Shown here: positions 43,241 to 56,252 of the stretch, one piece after another
Numbering within the stretch: position 1 is the first letter of the stretch
How the letters are laid out: each line of letters begins with the position of its first letter
Source of the DNA: Strongyloides papillosus
Taxonomy: Eukaryota > Nematoda > Chromadorea > Rhabditida > Strongyloididae
Reading direction: 5' to 3'
DNA: 64,000 nt
Assembly: GCA_005656395.1 (NCBI GenBank)
Contig: SRSI01000071.1
Location: 806,001 to 870,000 of the forward strand
Notes under the pieces: generated by a model
What the model saw: the letters and a program-made list of their open reading frames with translations, nothing else
Databases searched by the model: none
Told to the model about the DNA's origin: nothing
Program-made: the position numbers and the translations under genes

Positions 43241-43315
43241 ATGCCAACTATAATTGGCTTCAGGACCCCTGAAGCTATTCCCTCCAGCAGAGTGGCATCA
43301 GAACCAATATGTTAA
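43241..43315. other. GC-rich structured element upstream of ctbp-1, function unknown
   Basis: This 75-bp patch is far richer in G/C than anything around it. It forms a perfect 8-bp hairpin (gcttcagg/cctgaagc, 43257-43275, 3-nt loop). A 6-bp outer pairing, atgcca (43241-43246) with tggcat (43293-43298), encloses it. A competing hairpin gccaa/ttggc lies at 43243-43258. The same bases also read as a 24-codon open frame (MPTIIGFRTPEAIP...) closed by TAA. An AT-rich tract with aatttttat follows. It could be a small structured RNA, an upstream ORF or 5' exon of ctbp-1, or a regulatory element; I cannot choose. Confidence 0.35.
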
Positions 43316-44016
43316 AATTTTTATATTTTCAACCAAAAGCCCTATATTTATTATAATATGTTGATACCAAAAATACCAAAAACAAAAATTTTCTTCCTAT
43401 TTATCTTAAATTTTACTATATAACTTAAGATTGTACAATGTTTTTGTGATAATAATGTACCATCGTTCTATTTACTTATTATTTTTAAAGATAAAATGAT
43501 TATTAAAAATATACTTTGTTATAATACTAATAATTAGAATAACTGTGGCTTTTGATTTCAAATAATTCTTTTTTACACCAGGGAAAAAGTGGTATCTATA
43601 TAAATTAAGCTTTAAAATATACCGAGTTTCTTATGAACATTTAGATTATATACACCTTTTTTTAACAATTTTTTTTATAATATATTGAAATTTACTGTAG
43701 ATTTTATTGTAAAAATTCAAGCACACGTTAAAAATATGAAGAATGTTTTCAAAATTGTTGTATATAACCAAAATTTGTTTTGGCACATATCATTTATTAC
43801 ATGAAAATTAATAAATATTATGAATACTTCAAAAATATTTTGAATCTTTTAGTATACAATCTTGACGATATCTATTACACTTATTTTTTTATTAATTTAA
43901 AAGAAAATAACTATTTATTTTAATTTTATATATTTTTAGATCAAAACAACAAAAAAAGAATAATTACTTTTAAAATTTTCTAAATAAATTTTAGTTAAGA
44001 AGTTGTAAAAAAAATC
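43316..44016. promoter_or_regulatory. Proximal upstream region of ctbp-1
   Basis: This is AT-rich, with no coding potential. It ends in a splice-acceptor-like aaattttag (AG at 43993-43994) 22 nt before the start codon. That position fits a spliced-leader trans-splice site or a 5' UTR intron end. Confidence 0.4.
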
Positions 44017-47000
44017 ATGCCAACCACTTGTGGATTTCCAAATTGTAAATTTCGCTCAAGATACCGTGGACAAGAGGATAATAGACATTTTTATCGTATT
44101 CCAAAAAGACCACAAGTATTAAGGCAAAGATGGCTTAATGCTATTGGAAGAACAGAAGAGACTGTTGTTAGTCAAGTAAGTTTTTGCAAAATAGTTATCG
44201 AGTAATAAAATGGCAATGTTTATTTTATAGTTAAGAATTTGTTCAGCACACTTTGAAGGTGGTGAAAAAAAAGAAGGGGACATTCCAGTACCAGATCCAT
44301 TGGTAAATTTATTCTTACAATATTTTCATGATTTTAATAAGACATATAAAATCAATGAAAAAAAAATTATTTTATTTTATATTAGTATCATTATATTTAG
44401 GAGGATATTTTTTTTATATTCCCTAAATAACATGGTATATCTTTTTTTATAATTATTAATTTTAATCATTAATTACATGTTTTTATTAATAAGAAATGAC
44501 ATTTAATTATCATATTAAATTAAGTAAATTTATATTTCTTTTCAAACAATTAAAGTTTTTGTCAAAATATATAACAACTTTATGTACAAAGAAAATTATT
44601 TTTAATTAATAAATGTACTTCTCGTTATATGTGTTATAAAAGTTTTTTTCTTTTAGCTTGATAAGCCATTATCAATAAAGTTACCACCAAAAGAATCTAA
44701 AACACAAGGTGAAAAAAGAAAGAGAGTAAATACCACAACAGGGAATAATCATAATAATGTTAATAACTCAAATCATAGTTCAAATTCACCTAAAAATAAC
44801 ACATTAGATACACCCACAGATGGAACATTACAAAGAAATAATTCATTAAAACAAAAAGGAAGTGACACAATGAATTGTATTGATATAAAAAAGAAATGTA
44901 TAAATCAGGATACTGATTCACGGCCTTCAAGTTGTAATCCTCTAATTAAAAGAGAAAGTAAGTTCATTTTATATATTTGTTTGTATACAAATTGTTTATG
45001 AATCAAAAATAATTATAAACTTTTTTTATTGAAAAATTTATATTTTATACATTTATTATTACTTTATCATTAGGTATTTAAATGAAAAAAATAATTATTT
45101 TGTAAGAGAAATGTGTCATATTATTACAAATTATTATAAAACGATTATCTTATAGATTAATTTATTTTATGTATAATTTGTATAAAATTATTTTAACATT
45201 TCAAATGTTTCATCAATAACATTTTTGATTGATATTTATATATAAATATATACATAATAGGACATACTTTAACGACATCATTCTTTTCTTTTATTTTTAC
45301 TGATCATCATCTCCAAATTATTTGCGCAAAATTTTAACCTTTAAAATCAATTTTAATGTGTCATAGTACTCTATATATTCTATATTTGACGTTCCCATAA
45401 ATCAAAAAAAAGAAAATTCTTTACTAGTTATTTAATTATTATTTTTATTAAAATAAAAAAAAGGAAATTTTTGGCTTTATGTTTTCTTTTTTTATATGTT
45501 TTTATCTAGGTAGATATTTTCATAAAACTTTTATTTTTTATAAAGTAAAAAAATTGAAATAAAAAAAAGTACATTCCTTGATTGTTTGTAATGTTACCAT
45601 GACACCATAGTAGTAAGCTATTACTAAATATTTTTAAAAGATTAATTTATTTATCTTTCTTATAAAATATACCTACTTATTATTATATACTTATATAAAT
45701 TTTATCTCCTTTTAATAAGTATATTTAAAATTTATTTTTTCAAGTTTTCTAAAAATTTTCTTTTATGAAAAGGTAATTTATTATTAAATTGATTGTTAAT
45801 GATATGTTCTAAAATGACTCGTTGATCAAAAACTTAATTTTTTTAATATAATTAATAGTAACATCTTTTTTGAATAATACTTTTAGATATGATTATTTTT
45901 TATTTGTATTATTTAACAAAAGAAAAAAATTATGTCACATATAACAACATGTAGAACAAAGGAAAAAAATTTACTAGAAAATAAAGTTTCTTTGTGTCTA
46001 ATTTTCCTCAATAAATTATGTATACGTTAAGGTTTCTCCTTTTTTTGATACATCTTCCATTTGCATGTTAAATAATGGGAGGAATAATTTATAATTTTTT
46101 TTATTATTTAGTTAACTTTGAATAAGAAATTTCTATAAAAAATCTTCTCTTTTTTATGCAAATTAACAACCTGAAAATGAGTTAAGTTTTCATACTAGTT
46201 TATGTATTTAAATATGGATAATAGTATAATTTTATAAAGAATAGTAAAAGAACCGATGTATTCATTAATACAATTATTTTCTCATAATTGAAATATAAAA
46301 AAAATTTTTACCACAAAAATGGTATAAAAAATAATTTTTTATGTTAAAATTTTACATTGTGTATTTTAGTATTAATAAGACAGTCTTTTGTGTCATTTTA
46401 CCCGCTAACCAAAACTTTATAAATTTTTATTGGCAGTGTAAATCTGACTTTGACGAATGTAATTTATGGATGATATTTAATACCATTAAAATGTTTATGT
46501 AGAAATTTCATATTATTTATTAAAATTGATTTTTTTAATTTTAAATTTATGATTTAATATTATGAAAAATAAATTTATAGAAAACTTAGTAGGAAACTTC
46601 TGAGTTTTAAATTAATAATAAAATTAAAAAAATTTTTTTAATTTTAAATATTGTAGTTTTTTTGATCAATGAGATATATGTATGATATATATATAATTAT
46701 GAATATATAATAGGTGTAGAATAAAAAATTAATCAAATATCTAATTTCTTTTTAATTTATTTTTAAAAAGAACTTAATATTGTGTAAAAAGTGTGTCATA
46801 TAAATTTATTAGTCTATTTCTTTAAGTGTATATTTCATTAGGATATATATACATATGTTTGAAGAATATATGTTATATAATTTTTAATATATATCTCTTT
46901 ATAAACTTTAATATTACCAACATGTCATGTTTCCTACTTTAATTTATCCGCTTCATAAATCTTTAAAAGATAGTTTATATTTAATAATAAAAGGATACAT

Positions 47001-49728
47001 GATGAGGAACAATTAATGATCTATTGATGTTAACTAATTAAAGGAACTGATAATAATATTAACATAATATTAAATTAGGCTTCTATGAATTGCTTTAAAT
47101 AATCCTTTATCAATAGTACTCTTTTATATATTGACAGTTATAGATATAAAATATAAGATAAATGTTAAGGATAAATATGAAGTAGTTGAGATGTTATATA
47201 AATGAACATAAACATATATATACATTTTATGTTCTTTATTAAAACTGGTAGCATAGCTTCATTTTCATCTTTATGGCATTTGGGTATATTTATAGTAATG
47301 TTTAAAAATTTGTTAAATGCATGTTATGTTTATTCAATAATTTTTTATACTATTAAATAGATAAATAACATTTTTCATTTAAAAAATTTTTATTTATTTA
47401 TTTTTTTATCTTAAAAAACATAAACTACTACATTATTTTTTATTTTATAATAATATTTTGCTTTTAGATTCAATTGTAAGCGATTTAACTTGTAAAGATC
47501 CAGATCTTTTACAAAATAACAATCTTACATTGTTAAACAACAATAATTCTTCGATATTTGGAACACCAAATTCATCAATTTTTGGTAATCATAATTCTTC
47601 TAATTTTGGTCATATATTTCCAACTTTAAAATTTTTACAATATCCATATTTTATGCCAAACAGTATGTTTAAATATAATTTAATGATTTAAATAAAAATA
47701 TACATATTTATAGTGACAACAACTCGTGCTAGTATGTCTAATAGACCATTAGTTGCTTTATTGGATGGTCGTGATTGCAGTGTTGAAATGCCCATTTTAA
47801 AAGAAGTAGCTACAGTTGCTTTTTGTGATGCACAAACAATATCTGAAGTGCATGCTAAAGTTTTTAATGAAGCAGTGGCTGCTTTAGTATGGCAAAATAT
47901 GAAATTAGGAAAAGAGGAATTAGAAAAGTTTAAGTCGTTAAAAATTATTGTTAGAATAGGAACCGTCTCTTCGAATATTGATGTTAATGCTGCATCGGAA
48001 TTGGGAATAGCTGTTTGTAGCATTGGTCAAGATTGTATTGAAGAGATTGCTGACTCCACTCTATCAATGATATTAAATTTGTACAGAAGAACATATTTTA
48101 TTGCTAAGTATGCTCAAGAAACCAGTAAACCTATTACTATGGAACAACTTAAAAGTACATGTGAAGGTGCTACTAAAATAAGTGGATCTGTCTTAGGTCT
48201 TGTTGGACTAGGACGTGTTGCAATTGGTGTTGTTCAACGTGCCAAAGCATTTGGTTTTAAAATAAAATATTATGATCCAATTGTACCTCTTGGTCTAGAT
48301 AAAGCGTTAGGTATTGAGAAGGTTGACACATTAGAAGAGTTACTCAAAACATCAGATTGTGTTTCACTTCATTGTCCTTCAAATGATAATACACGTTATT
48401 TAATCAATGAAAATACACTAAAAATTATGAAAAAAGGTGTTTTTATTGTTAATACAAGTTCAGGATCTCTTATTCATGAACGTTCTTTAGCTGAAGCATT
48501 AGCTAGAGGTGATGTTAAAGCTGCAGCATTAGATTGTCATGAAAGTGAACCATTTGATTCATCAACGAATATCTTATCAAAACTTCCTAATGTAATTAAT
48601 ACTCCAAATACATGTTGGTATTCCTCTGAGTCATGTAAAGAATTAAGAATAGCAGCAGCCAATGAAATTAAATTAGCTATAATTGGTAGATTTCCAGGAG
48701 ATCTTGAAAATTGTATAAATAAAAATGAATTGCTCTTAAATACTCAAAAATCATCTATAAATAATTCAACGAATATCCTTCGTCGCAATATCCAACCTAT
48801 TGTTAATAATTTCCCACAAAAAACGCCTATCTCACCAATGCATACACCAATTAATAGCACTACTGATGGATGTACATTACCTAATATATCTGATCCTATA
48901 TCAGTTAGCCAAGCTATAGCCCTCAGTCAAAGAGTTCAAGAAAAGATGAGAAATGTAGTTCCTGTACCAAATGTTTCAATTAATGCTGGCTTTAGATTTC
49001 CAACACCGTTAATGATGGGTCTTAATACTGGAGTTAATGCTAATAATAATATTAATTTGTTAATGAGAAATGGTTTTAATAATTTTCAACATTTAATATC
49101 TGGTGTACAACAAGGAGCAACAAATAGTAGTGTCCCAAATTTATCTGGAACACCAAGTCCAAATCATGGAATTGCATCAGTTTTTAATAACTTACCAGCA
49201 TTTAAAAAAGAACAACCTGAGGAGAGTGAGAATATTTTGGAGGAGGATGGAAAGAAAAATAAATCTAAATCACCTACAAATTCTCAAGAAGGTGATAAAG
49301 ATAGTATACCATTACTTCCATTACTACAAAACATTCCATTAGAAGAACAGGTAATTGATGAAGATTCAATGAAAGAAGAATGTAATTTAGATGACCAAAA
49401 ATCTCCTAATACGATAACTAATAGAGAAGATAAGATAAGCAGCAATTGTGATGACAATGAAAATGTGATTAGTACTGATAATATTTCACATGACGTAAAA
49501 GATTTAACAAATGCCTCTGATGGCACACCATCATTATCTACTACAGAAAATGAGGAGGAATCAAATGGGATTGAGGAATCAACAACAGAAGGCCCAATGG
49601 AAGTGACAATTCAAGAGAATGACTGGTCACAGGAGAATACAGAAAACATATCTAAGTATGACGATAAAATAAAAAGTTGTGATAACGGTAATAACGATGA
49701 AATCTCTTATACAAATGATCCTCAATAG
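44017..49728 (+). CDS. ctbp-1: C-terminal binding protein corepressor with N-terminal THAP domain
   Basis: This is a nuclear transcriptional corepressor that binds PXDLS-type motifs. The five exons (44017-44175, 44231-44302, 44657-44957, 47468-47662, 47714-49728) give 913 aa; the third intron is 2.5 kb. Residues 1-77 are a THAP zinc finger (C2CH: TCGFPNC, then ICSAHF), closely like C. elegans CTBP-1. Residues 78-250 are Asn/Ser-rich and low complexity. The D-isomer 2-hydroxyacid dehydrogenase-like domain covers about 253-585, beginning RPLVALLDGRDC. Its dinucleotide loop reads GLGRVA (407-412). Of the usual Arg/Glu/His catalytic set, only Glu519 remains: Arg is replaced by Ser492 and His by Asn541. 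The enzyme activity is therefore probably lost. The last 320 residues are polar and acidic, likely disordered. The gene family is certain. Confidence 0.96.
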
Positions 49729-50231
49729 GTGTCAAAAAATACCTTTAATTTTTCTTATTCAAGAATATTTAACAAAAAATAGTGGTTTATTCTTTTTTTA
49801 ATGAGTATTTTTATCAATATTGTTAAATAATCAAAACGAAACTTTGTGATATTTAATACTTTGATTATTGGAATAATCATATAAAATAACTTTAAAATGC
49901 ACTTTTTTTGCAAAAAATTGTTTCTTTTTTAATTTACTTTTAAATTGTCGATTTTATTGTATAAAAAAATTTTTTAACAATTTATTTTTTTTTTATATTT
50001 TTTATAGTAATGTTTTGTTAAGAAAAAGAAACATAATTTTCCTTTTTGGGAAATACTATAATATTAACCACATATTTAAAATGCTTATCAATATACCAAG
50101 AATTTTATTCATTGGGAACCAGTATTACAGCACATCATTATTATAAACTGAATATGTTGGAATGATTTTAATTACCTGTATATCTAAAATAAAAAGAAGA
50201 GAGATCTCAAAAAAATAACACTATTTTTCTT
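49729..50231. other. Spacer between convergent genes
   Basis: This holds the 3' UTRs of ctbp-1 (+) and of the receptor kinase (-). It is AT-rich, with no other feature seen. Confidence 0.7.
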
Positions 50232-53200
50232 TTACATTTTTACAATATACTCCTCCTCTGTTGTTTTATTTGCAATTTCTGAGACAATCTTTTGAATCTC
50301 AACAAATGTTGGTCTATTTTGTGGAATGGCATTCCTACAATCATTTGCTAACTTTATCCAATCTTCTATATTACAATATTCTAATGCACCAAAAGGTAAC
50401 GGTTCCTTTAAAACAATTTCTTTATATTCATTAAATTGTTTATTTGGATAGGGGCAATATTTTCTCGTAAACATTTCCCATATAACAACACTGAATGCCC
50501 AAATATCATTGAAACGTGAAAATTTATATTCATCTTCACCACAAAAACATTCTGGTGCTGTCCATTGGAGTGGTAACTGAACAGGGTAATCCTTGTTACC
50601 TATATACAAACCATTGTTATTTAACTGGCGACTTAAACCAAAATCTGATAATTTTGCTTTTAATCTCTCTGTTAAAAGGATATTTCTACATGATAAATCA
50701 CGATGAGTAAAATGTCTTTCATGAAGATAAATCATTGCATCAACAATACATAAAATCCATTTGATAACTTGAAATGTTGTAGTATCATTATTCTCATCCA
50801 TTAAATACCTTTTTAAATCACGCTTCTCCATATACTCCATAACCATAATATATCCTCTTCTAATATCATATGTCATTCCCTTAAATTCAACTATATTTGG
50901 ATGTTTACATTCAACTAGTGCATCTATTTCACGTCTCCACACATTCCAACTTGAATCAGCTCTTTTTAACTCTTTAAATGCAACTTTTTCAATAATGTCA
51001 CTATTGTTTTTTTTTAATATACCGGAATATATGTAACCAAAATTTCCTGAACCAATTTCTTCATTTAATTCATATTCGTTTGGTTGTATTATATATTCGA
51101 TAGGCATATCACCAAATAATTGTCTCGAGATTTTGGGTGTGATGTATCCATTTTTATCTAATTGTAAATTTGATAATGTATAACTATTATTTGTTTTACG
51201 ATTATCAATTTTATCAGTAGCAAAATAATTAGATCTTTCTAATTTTTTAGCACAATGATATTTTAGGTAAATTAGCAGAATTATTAACAATATAAACAAA
51301 AATATTGTAATACTAGATAGAATCCATTTTAAAGTTCTTGTATTTGAAGAACCTGTTGATGCTGTGAAATAGGTAATAGTTTTAAAGTTATTTGAACATT
51401 CAAAGACAAATTGATGAAATTTATCTTTGTTGTTAGATGTATCCTCAATCTTCACTGGGCAATATTTTAAATCTCGTGGTATAAAACATGTCGTAGTTGT
51501 GTTATAAATATTACAATTAATCTTAATTCCACAAGCACTAAAATTTGTTCTTTTGGTAAAAGAATTACCCATTATAGTGATTGTATTTTCTCCACATTTC
51601 CAACTGTTAACTTTAAACGGACATTTATGATCTTTGTCAAATACCCATCCTTTGATAATTTTATTACCACACTCCTCATTGTCAATATTTATTGCCATCT
51701 GTTTCCCATTCTCCAAAGCACACCATTTACAATTTAAATCACCCATCTCAGCAGTTTGTATTTCGTTACATGTCTTGTAGATATTTGAACAATTTAAAAT
51801 CTCAATATTAATTTCCTTTTCCTCATCTAAATTATAAAAATCACTTGTAATTGATGAGATAGCAAATGGATATTTAACTTTGAAGGAGGATGATTGTTCT
51901 TTTACTAAATTGAGGCTTTTATTTCCTGTGGGGTAAAATATTTCACCGCTGCCATGATTATCACTTAAAAATAATAAATTTGATTTTTTGGAGTAATAAA
52001 GATTTTTTGGTACTAGCGATGATTCAAATGACCCTTCAAATTTACCCTCATATGGATAATAACAATCAAGCCATCCATGTCGACCAAGGATAACTTTACT
52101 ATACTCATTATTACCAGCATCACAATTAGAAATTTTTTCATCTTGTTGTCCAAATTTTGTACATATTACATCACTATGATGACTACTACTTCTTGATAAT
52201 ATACTACAAACCTCGTAACCTTTTTTATAACTTGTTAAATTAACATTATCACACATTGATGTTGTATCAATATCATTATTTTGGCAGGTATCCCAATACT
52301 CCTTGAAACGACTATTAACATCACTTAGATTATAACTACATAAATGATGCCTATCATCATTGGTATTTTTGAGAGATACAAGTAATTGATCTTTATTTTC
52401 AATTAAAAATCCACCAGTAGATATGAAAGAATTTTTGATATCAAAATCACGGCATGTTAATGTTATGTCCATTCTTGTAATAATATCTTTACTATTGTCT
52501 TGATTACATACTCTTATTAATTTTGCTATTGATACATTCCCTTCAAAATATTCCTCATACTGTTTATGATCATAAATTTTTTCCATATCTTTTCTACGAC
52601 TTAAATAACCAAGGAAGTAAGTATAATCTTTGTATGAGAAGGAGTAAAGAACCTCTTGATTGATACTTAAATCAAAATCACTGCTATTTCCAATTTCTGA
52701 TAAAAAACTAAAAATAAAAAAACGGTCAAATGATTTGTTTAACAAATTTTCATACTCACTAATGATTACTATAATCAATAAATAATTTATCAGGACTATA
52801 GCTTGAGATATAATTTAGACTTCTATTAAAACTACTCTTAGAGTTACTTTTCCTTATAAATACATTAGAATTTTTATTACCATCCCATGATAATGTAATA
52901 CTAGTACATTGAAATTTTTTTGCTACAACAATAGAACAACAATTATTTTTTTTATAAATATTACATATAACACATTTTTTACACCCAACACAATATGATA
53001 TATATTCATTTGTTAAAAATTTAAATTCACTTATCTTGCCATCATATGGTTTGATTGGAATATCAATTTGCGATACCACACCATTATTAACCTCGCCGTC
53101 ATTTCTAATTTTCGTTTGATTAAAAATTTTTATTTCTTTACTATTTAAAATAGCAACTTTCTCCTGATAAGTAGTAATAGCAACGAGATCATCATAATTA

Positions 53201-53289
53201 GAGTGTAAATTACTTTGTTTAACAATAACTGATGTTGAGATAGTATTGATATACCATAAAAAATAAAAAATGTAAATAAATCTTTTCAT
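50232..53289 (-). CDS. Met-like receptor tyrosine kinase with Sema/PSI ectodomain
   Basis: This single-pass receptor resembles the HGF-receptor/plexin-related kinases of nematodes (C. elegans SVH-2 and F11E6.8). I propose two exons, 53289-52848 and 52768-50232, giving 992 aa. The frame changes between them, and an intron of 79 nt (gtaact...attatag) reconciles it; a donor a little further upstream is also possible. A signal peptide starts the protein, followed by a divergent Sema-like region with many cysteines. A PSI module (CNEIQTAEMGDLNCKWC, about 481-497) and an IPT-like stretch come next, then a transmembrane helix at about 628-651. The kinase domain (about 713-975) has GSGNFG, VAFKEL (Lys746), HRDLSCRN (836 on), DFG (856-858) and PLQWTAPE, so it should be active. 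Assignment as a tyrosine kinase is firm; the Met/Sema link rests on the weaker ectodomain. Confidence 0.9.
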
Positions 53290-53981
53290 AATATATTTGT
53301 TAAATACTATTCTTTATTTTTATTAACATAAAAGAACTATAAATACATATGATTATAAAAAAATACAAGTGCGTAATAACAAATAATATAAATTTGAATG
53401 ATAATCAATGCAAATTAGAAATAAATAATTTTTTGTTTCATTAAAAAAACATACACAAATGATTTTATATCAAAAAGTTGGTGATTACATTTTTCACTTG
53501 CAATCTTTATTTGAATTTGTCAACTTTCTATGTATGTATGTGTTTTGTGGGAGCGCAATCATTTACTATTGATTTAAAATTTATATATATATATTTAACA
53601 AATAGTTTTGAAATATAAAAATTGTATACAAAATTATAAAAAGTAAATAAAAAATACAATACATATTAAACAAATATATACATAAAAAGTAATTATTTAT
53701 TTATAAATAATGATATAAAATAAAAAGTGACTTCTATCACTTTTTTATTTAGTTATATTTAAAAAAATTAAATATAATATGTATATATACCTTCTAGACC
53801 AGGTTGGTACTTTTGTTTGGTTTAGTGCTCTTTCTGATAACATTATTATATATATGTAAATGTTTATGATATTTTTTTTGACAAATTATATTCTGCCTAT
53901 TGGTAAATATTTAAAAAAGAAAGTATTTCGAAGATATATGGCGAGAGAAATGCAAAATGATTGTTAAGAAATTGTAGTGTT
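53290..53981. other. Intergenic, no gene recognised
   Basis: This AT-rich spacer lies upstream of the receptor kinase and downstream of the PY-motif protein (both minus strand). An open frame at 53897-54139 (-) is mostly a shadow of the last exon of the PY-motif gene. Confidence 0.6.
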
Positions 53982-54737
53982 TTAAGGTTCATTTTGATCT
54001 CGTAAACTGTTATATGAAGGTGGTAGAGATGATAATAATTGATGCGTTCTATTCCTTGAATTATTATGATGTTGTCTAATTCTTCTTGATTGCGAAATAT
54101 TGTTTTCAATAGGATAATTTTCTCTACCATGATCATCATCCTTCACCCCAATATCATTGTTTTGCGTTGATGTATGAGATGACTCCATAACCGTAGTATT
54201 ATTTGACTCATTGTTAGTAATATTTAATGTAACGTTATTAATTGAATTTATTCTCTCTGCTCCATTGGGTGATGGAAGTTGTAGTGCTTCATGATAAGAT
54301 GGTAACTCTGTTGGATTATAATCATACTATAATAAAAAAATATATAGAGAAGGTTAATTTTTAGTTAGATAATAAAATCATTTACTTGTTGCGCATGTGC
54401 GAAAATTACTGGATCTAATTGTGACAATTCTGATAACATTCTAGTTGGTGAGATACCTTGTAAATGAGGAAATTCTTGTGCTGTTAAAGCAAATGCTGAT
54501 GAGATGATTTGCTAACAAAAAATTTTGTTAATTTAAAAAGTAACAAAAAAAAGATTTTACCTGTCTTCTTTGTTGTCTCTTAAATTCTGCCATCCTATAT
54601 ACAGTCCTATGGAGAACTACGCAAAAAGCCACCCAAACAATACTGGTTAATAAAATTAATAATATAGCTATTAAACAGAAAACGGCATCTGGTAGTCCTG
54701 TTTCACTTCTCAATTCATCAAAAATAGACATTACCAT
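53982..54737 (-). CDS. Small single-pass membrane protein with PY motifs
   Basis: The three exons (54737-54561, 54511-54386, 54326-53982) give 215 aa. A short acidic N-terminus is followed by one transmembrane helix (about 18-42, CLIAILLILLTSIVWVAF) and a basic stop-transfer stretch (FKRQQRRQ). The long polar cytoplasmic part carries LPSYHEAL (109-116) and PPSY (203-206). PPxY motifs bind WW domains of Nedd4-family ubiquitin ligases, and the layout recalls small membrane adaptors that recruit such ligases. That role is inference, since I do not recognise an orthologue. Two in-frame Met codons open the gene (54737 and 54731); I took the first. Asn-rich sequence (NNVTLNITNNESNN) lies mid-tail. 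Confidence 0.8.
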
Positions 54738-56252
54738 GTTATAATGACATTCAGAATCGGTAAATGATTAGAAGTAATCTTAATTATTTAATTTTATTTT
54801 AATTATGTGTAGAAGGTTGTAATTACTCATAAAATAAAAAAATGTTATAAAAATTTAATGACCAATATTGTTTAAAAATATATATATACTAAATGACTAA
54901 AAAAAGTAATAATAAATAGATAAAAAATATGACTAAAAATTTTGTTTAATAAAAATAGTGCATTAATTATAAAAATTTAAAATAACTTAGAAAAAGATAA
55001 AATTTGTCTTTTGACAATTGAAACCAAGGAAATCGGAAGAGGAACTGTCTTCAAGATACTCAAAAACTAGTAATTGTTAAGTCTTACAATAATTATTTGT
55101 TTCTAAGACTTGTTTTCTTATATTTGCTCACAAAGTATAAAATAAAATAGAGACCCTAAAGAATAGACTTTTGTAATTTTAAATGAAATTTATTCACATG
55201 AAATTTAAAAAGCAGTGTGATAAAGTGATTATATATATGTTGATAGTTACTTATATAAGTAGATGAAACAATTTTTTAGGGGATATTTTTAAGATAATAT
55301 AAAACAACTACAAAATGAATGTATGTAGTTTTTTCTTCTCCTCAATTCATCTATCGTTGCTTTATCTTATATATAGAGTATTTTTAAAGTTATTAAAAAA
55401 AATAAAACACAAGTAAAATTGGAAATATAGAATTTTACTACTCATTTTTCTTAAGAAAAATATATATGTATAATATTTTACTTTTTATTAAAATATAACA
55501 TTTATATTAAATAAATAAAAAATAAATTTTATTATTTAGGTGTTTCAAGTACAATGATTAATAAACATTTTCTTTTCAATATAACTTGTAGGAATGTTTA
55601 AATTAATGTTTATTATAATTATATAGTAAATTTTCTTAAGGAACACTTACTATAGTACCTATAATATAAAAGTGTATATTATGTTACTTGGAATGTTATC
55701 ATAAAAGCATCATTTTATAGAATAATAAAATAAGGTGTAAATGATGTTTTTATTTCAAATAACTTATAATAAAAACTTTTTACTACAAAAAAATGGTAAA
55801 TATTTATTAGTCTGTGCGTCTTTCATATTATGTAAGTATATTGAAATTAAAAATTATTATTTTTATTGAGTTATTTAATAAATTAATCCTTATCACTACT
55901 CAATTTCAATTAGCACATGTTTAATAAATTATATTGACATGTTAAATCTAAAAATGACTCATTATATTAAATATAAGATTATTTCTTGTGCAACAAGACT
56001 ATACTTGATCACATTTAAATTAATATACGTTTGATAAAATGATAAAATATTAACATGTGTATACAATGTCTCATAATAATCTTATTTTTTTTCATTCAAA
56101 AAGACATGACTAATGGTCTTATCAAATATTAAGCTATTTTCTGATAAAGTATTTAAATAAGAAGAATGTAATTTTATTTAAACACATTATTGTAAAAAAG
56201 TTATAACTAATTTCAAGTTTCATTTTTTTCTATAATTTTTTTTATAATAAAA
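54738..56252. other. Divergent intergenic region
   Basis: This 1.5 kb lies between the starts of the PY-motif gene (-) and the lipase gene (+) and must contain both promoters. It is AT-rich throughout, with no identifiable element. Confidence 0.6.

Noticed and set aside
54528..54737. 69-residue version of the PY-motif protein ending SFFCYFLN
   Set aside because: It runs through a GT donor into an intron. Splicing to 54511 continues the frame into conserved-looking sequence.
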